Position numbers and translations under genes: made by a program | Notes under the pieces: model-generated | Told to the model about the DNA's origin: nothing | The model's input: the letters and a program-made list of their open reading frames with translations, nothing else | Databases searched by the model: none | Source: Gemmatimonadota bacterium | Lineage (GTDB): Bacteria > Gemmatimonadota > Gemmatimonadetes > Gemmatimonadales > Gemmatimonadaceae | Reading direction: 5' to 3' | Length of the DNA: 11,074 nucleotides | Assembly: GCA_016719105.1 (NCBI GenBank) | Contig: JADKAQ010000027.1 | Span: 1-11,074 of the forward strand | In this document: positions 9,013 through 11,074 of the stretch, piece after piece | How the letters are laid out: each line of letters begins with the position of its first letter | Numbering within the stretch: the first letter of the stretch is position 1

Positions 9013-9526
9013 GATGCGCTCCGACGGGGACGATTCGAGGTGGAACCGATGCCCGCTGGAAAAGCAGGAGCGGTGCCACAGGTGATCCAACACACAGTTT
9101 CGGCTCATTTCGCCGGAACACGAGGCCGGGCTTTCGGGAGCCGTTCCGTCCGACAGTCGGTCCAGTTGCACATGAAGAACTTTCCCAAGCGCCTTGGCAG
9201 TATTGAGTTGCGGTAAACGCAGCAAACGAATGTTTCGGTTCTGGCGACCTGCACACCGCGTTGAAGAATCCGGGTGGCAGGACGGCTGGGACCGACCGCC
9301 CTGGGCGCGCGCGGCCCGCGTGGCGGGCGTTACGACACCGCCACGAATCGTCACGCCTGTCGTGCCGACTCCGCAATGGAATCGCTTCCCACGGAGGCCT
9401 CGGCGGCCCCCGCTGCGGGCCCCGGTGAGTCGTTCGACCGATGCGCGGTCTGCCCGGACCGATGAGAGTTCGACGCGCGGGATGTCCAACTTCGCTGAAA
9501 CTCGCCTCCGAGGTCGTTCGTTAGAT

Positions 9527-9538
9527 GCAAGTACTTGC
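9527..9538. promoter_or_regulatory. Candidate TetR operator, perfect palindrome
   Basis: GCAAGTACTTGC is a perfect 12-base palindrome 41 bases before the tetR start. TetR-family dimers bind short palindromes in their own promoters, so autoregulation of tetR and the following tolC is the natural reading. No binding data can be inferred from sequence. Confidence 0.5.
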
Positions 9539-9544
9539 TTGCGT

Positions 9545-9560
9545 GCCGGGACATCCCGGC
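9545..9560. promoter_or_regulatory. Second inverted repeat upstream of tetR
   Basis: GCCGGGA-CA-TCCCGGC is a perfect 7-2-7 inverted repeat only 19 bases before the tetR ATG. It could be a second operator or a small hairpin in the leader just upstream of the AGGA ribosome-binding sequence at 9572-9575. Confidence 0.4.
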
Positions 9561-9578
9561 AATTCATTTCCAGGATCT

Positions 9579-10204
9579 ATGGACAACCGAGACAAACTCC
9601 TGCTCGCGGCGAGTCGGATCTATGCCGAAGTCGGCTTTCGCGGCGCGACGACGCGCCGCATCGCCGATGAGGCCGGGGTGAACGAGGTCACCCTCTTTCG
9701 CCTGTTCGGCTCCAAGGCCCAGCTCATCGCAGAGGCGATCTCCTGCCAGGACCCGATGGGGACGGTCTCCCTGCCGGAGCACCCCGTCGATCCGCTCCGT
9801 GAGTTGGCCGCATGGTGCGATGGACATACGGTGGTCCTGCGCGAGATGCGGGCGATGATCCGAAAACGATGGCCGATCTGGAGGAGCACCCCGAAATGGC
9901 GCCGCACCTCTGCAACGGCCAGACACCGCACTTCAACGAGTTGGTCTGCTACTCCACGCGAGTCGTGGCGCAATTCTCACGGCCTAGGTGGCGGCGACGT
10001 CGTCACCGCGTGCCCGATGCCTTCAGCGCGATCTTCGCCGACGCGATGTCGCGCGATGTCTCCCCCACCATCTACCCTCAGCCCGCGAACACGAGGCGTC
10101 CACGCGATACGTCCGCGTCTTCCTTCGCGCTCTCGGCGTTCTGAGTCAAACGCACCTCCTTGCCCGCGCCGCGGTGTCGCACGACCGACAGCGAGGCGGC
10201 CTGA
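9579..10204 (+). pseudogene. TetR/AcrR-family transcriptional regulator, frame-shifted
   Basis: A dimeric repressor-type regulator. The N-terminal 95 or so residues are clean: MDNRDKLLLAASRIYAEVGF, then RGATTRRIADEAGVNEVTLFRLFGSK, a textbook TetR helix-turn-helix (about residues 22-46). The ligand-binding half continues in other frames: one missing A in the AAAA run at 9863-9866 moves to TMADLEEHPEMAPHL and FNELVCYSTRVV; further shifts near 9965-9985 and 10010 lead to DAFSAIFADAMSRDVSPTIY; another near 10090 leads to EHEASTRYVRVFLRALGVL; and one near 10165 reaches TTDSEAA and the stop at 10202-10204. Rebuilt length is about 208 residues, normal. The next gene is a TolC-like efflux protein, so the likely job is controlling efflux in response to a toxic ligand. 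The repeated indels with preserved sequence suggest consensus errors. Confidence 0.82.
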
Positions 10205-11074
10205 GGACAACCGATTCCCTCCTTTACGCTCTCTTCTACAGAAGTCCGTGCACCAGGTCTCTCGACGGCGCCGGCGGTGGCGATTCTACGGCCCTGCCGG
10301 ATTCACGCGCAGGGGCCTCGATCCTCTCGCTCGAGGATGCGTTGCGGCTGTCGCAGACTGCAGAGCGAAGCGCTGCCAGCATCGCGCAGGCTGGCGTCAC
10401 GCGCGCGCAAGGACAGCAGATGCGGGCGCGCTCCCAGTACCTGCCGCAGGTGAATGGCACGGCGGGGACACCCGTACGCTCGCCACGCAGTTCTCCGGTC
10501 TTCCAGTCCAGCGGCCCAACGGCACAGCCTGGGCCGAGAGTCCCTCGGTCCCACCGCGTCGGACACCACGACCTATTTCCAGCCCTGTACACCGCCACCT
10601 CGCGACCGCGGGGGCCACGGAGGCGCAGCGCCTGTCCGGGCTGAGCTATACTCGCGATGCGCCTCGAGCGGCGGAGGGGATCGACTTCTCGCGCGGGCTT
10701 GGCGCCAAGAACCAATACCAGCTCGCGGCGAACGGTTTCCGCTGACGCTCTGGTCGGCCGGGCGCGTGCAGGCGGAGGTGCGCTCGGCGGCGGCTGGCCG
10801 TCGCTCGGCGGAGATCGAGCTCGGCTCGCAGCGCGCCAAGCTCACCCTCGATGTGACCGAGGCGTACTACGACCGCGGTGCTGGCCGACCGCCTGGTGGC
10901 GATCGCCGAGTCGTCGTTGGCGACGACCGAGGGACGCTGCGGCAGACCACACCTGGCGCGTCAGGTCGGGGAACCAGTCGGAGTTCGAGCCGCTGCGGGC
11001 GCGGGTCGCGCGACAACCAGGTGCCCGTGGTGCTGCAGCGCCGCACGGATCGCGAGCTGCGTTCCTGCGGCTCA
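10205..11074 (+). pseudogene. TolC-like outer-membrane efflux protein, 5' part, frame-shifted and cut by the window
   Basis: An outer-membrane channel protein that would pair with an RND or ABC pump and a periplasmic adaptor. The start codon is unclear: RFPPLRSLL near 10212 followed, in another frame, by LSTAPAVA looks like a signal peptide. The first outer-membrane-efflux repeat is evident in SILSLEDALRLSQTAERSAA and GQQMRARSQYLPQVNGTA (about 10320-10460). The frame then shifts to YTRTLATQFSGL, to GIDFSRGLGAKNQYQLA, and to LTLWSAGRVQAEVRSAAAGR and LTLDVTEAYYD (10742-10870), with further shifts before VLADRLVAIAESSLATTE and DNQVPVVLQRRTDREL at the end. At least six indels are needed in 870 bases. 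No stop is reached, so the gene continues past the window. It directly follows tetR. Confidence 0.8.

Larger units (their letters stand above)
9013..9578. other. Gene-free divergent region between prepilin and tetR
   Basis: This stretch of 566 bases lies between the divergent prepilin and tetR starts. Open frames in it give Arg/Pro/Ser-rich translations with no family resemblance. It includes less GC-rich patches (about 9061-9115 and 9170-9240) that could hold the prepilin promoter and a structured leader, for example the short hairpin with arms GGCT/AGCC near 9128-9142. I compared it with the c-di-GMP-I riboswitch consensus, common before pilins, and found no match. The tetR-proximal end holds two palindromes listed separately. 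Confidence 0.4.

Noticed and set aside
9061..9240. c-di-GMP riboswitch upstream of the prepilin
   Set aside because: The conserved GEMM core and tetraloop-receptor signatures could not be found on the minus strand; only short weak hairpins are present.
9525..10745. A single 406-residue plus-strand protein
   Set aside because: Only the first part is TetR; after about 9865 this frame is shadow sequence for the rest of TetR and most of TolC, joined by indels.

Overview
The window is very GC-rich and gene-dense. It looks like a chromosomal segment from a free-living, diderm, high-GC bacterium. The combination of a large Ser/Thr kinase fused to a TolB-like/TPR sensor region, a solitary prepilin, a DUF3052-like protein and a TetR/TolC pair is what I would expect from Gemmatimonadota, but that placement is inference from gene content and style, not from a marker gene.

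Layout. (1) 1-1076, plus strand: the last codons of an upstream gene overlap cysA, the ATPase of a sulfate/thiosulfate ABC importer. A strong hairpin at 1161-1205 separates cysA from convergent genes. (2) 1237-7728, minus strand, reading right to left: a eukaryotic-type Ser/Thr kinase with a TPR-rich C-terminal region (4833-7728, broken by two apparent single-base losses), an ATP-grasp ligase (3841-4764) and a TonB-dependent outer-membrane receptor (1237-3621). (3) 7890-8501, plus strand: a DUF3052-like protein, divergent from the kinase, ending in a hairpin shared with a convergent type IV prepilin-like gene (8591-9012, minus). (4) 9579-11074, plus strand: a TetR-family regulator with palindromic candidate operators in front of it, followed by a TolC-like outer-membrane efflux gene that runs off the window. 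This is the usual start of a self-regulated efflux operon.

Quality. Coding frames are clean from 1 to about 6760 and from 7000 to about 8510. Two frame breaks lie in 6768-6995. From about 8600 to the end, every gene (prepilin, tetR, tolC) switches frame several times while keeping recognisable family sequence, including compensating indels. That pattern fits consensus errors in a draft or metagenome contig nearing its end better than three independent pseudogenes, but the sequence alone cannot settle it.

The most unusual observations are an octamer, CGTTAGGC, found five times, always on the coding strand, and accounting for every TTA leucine codon I could find in the intact genes; and a perfect short-loop G-quadruplex motif abutting the kinase start codon. 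I found no clearly new defence, CRISPR or mobile system.
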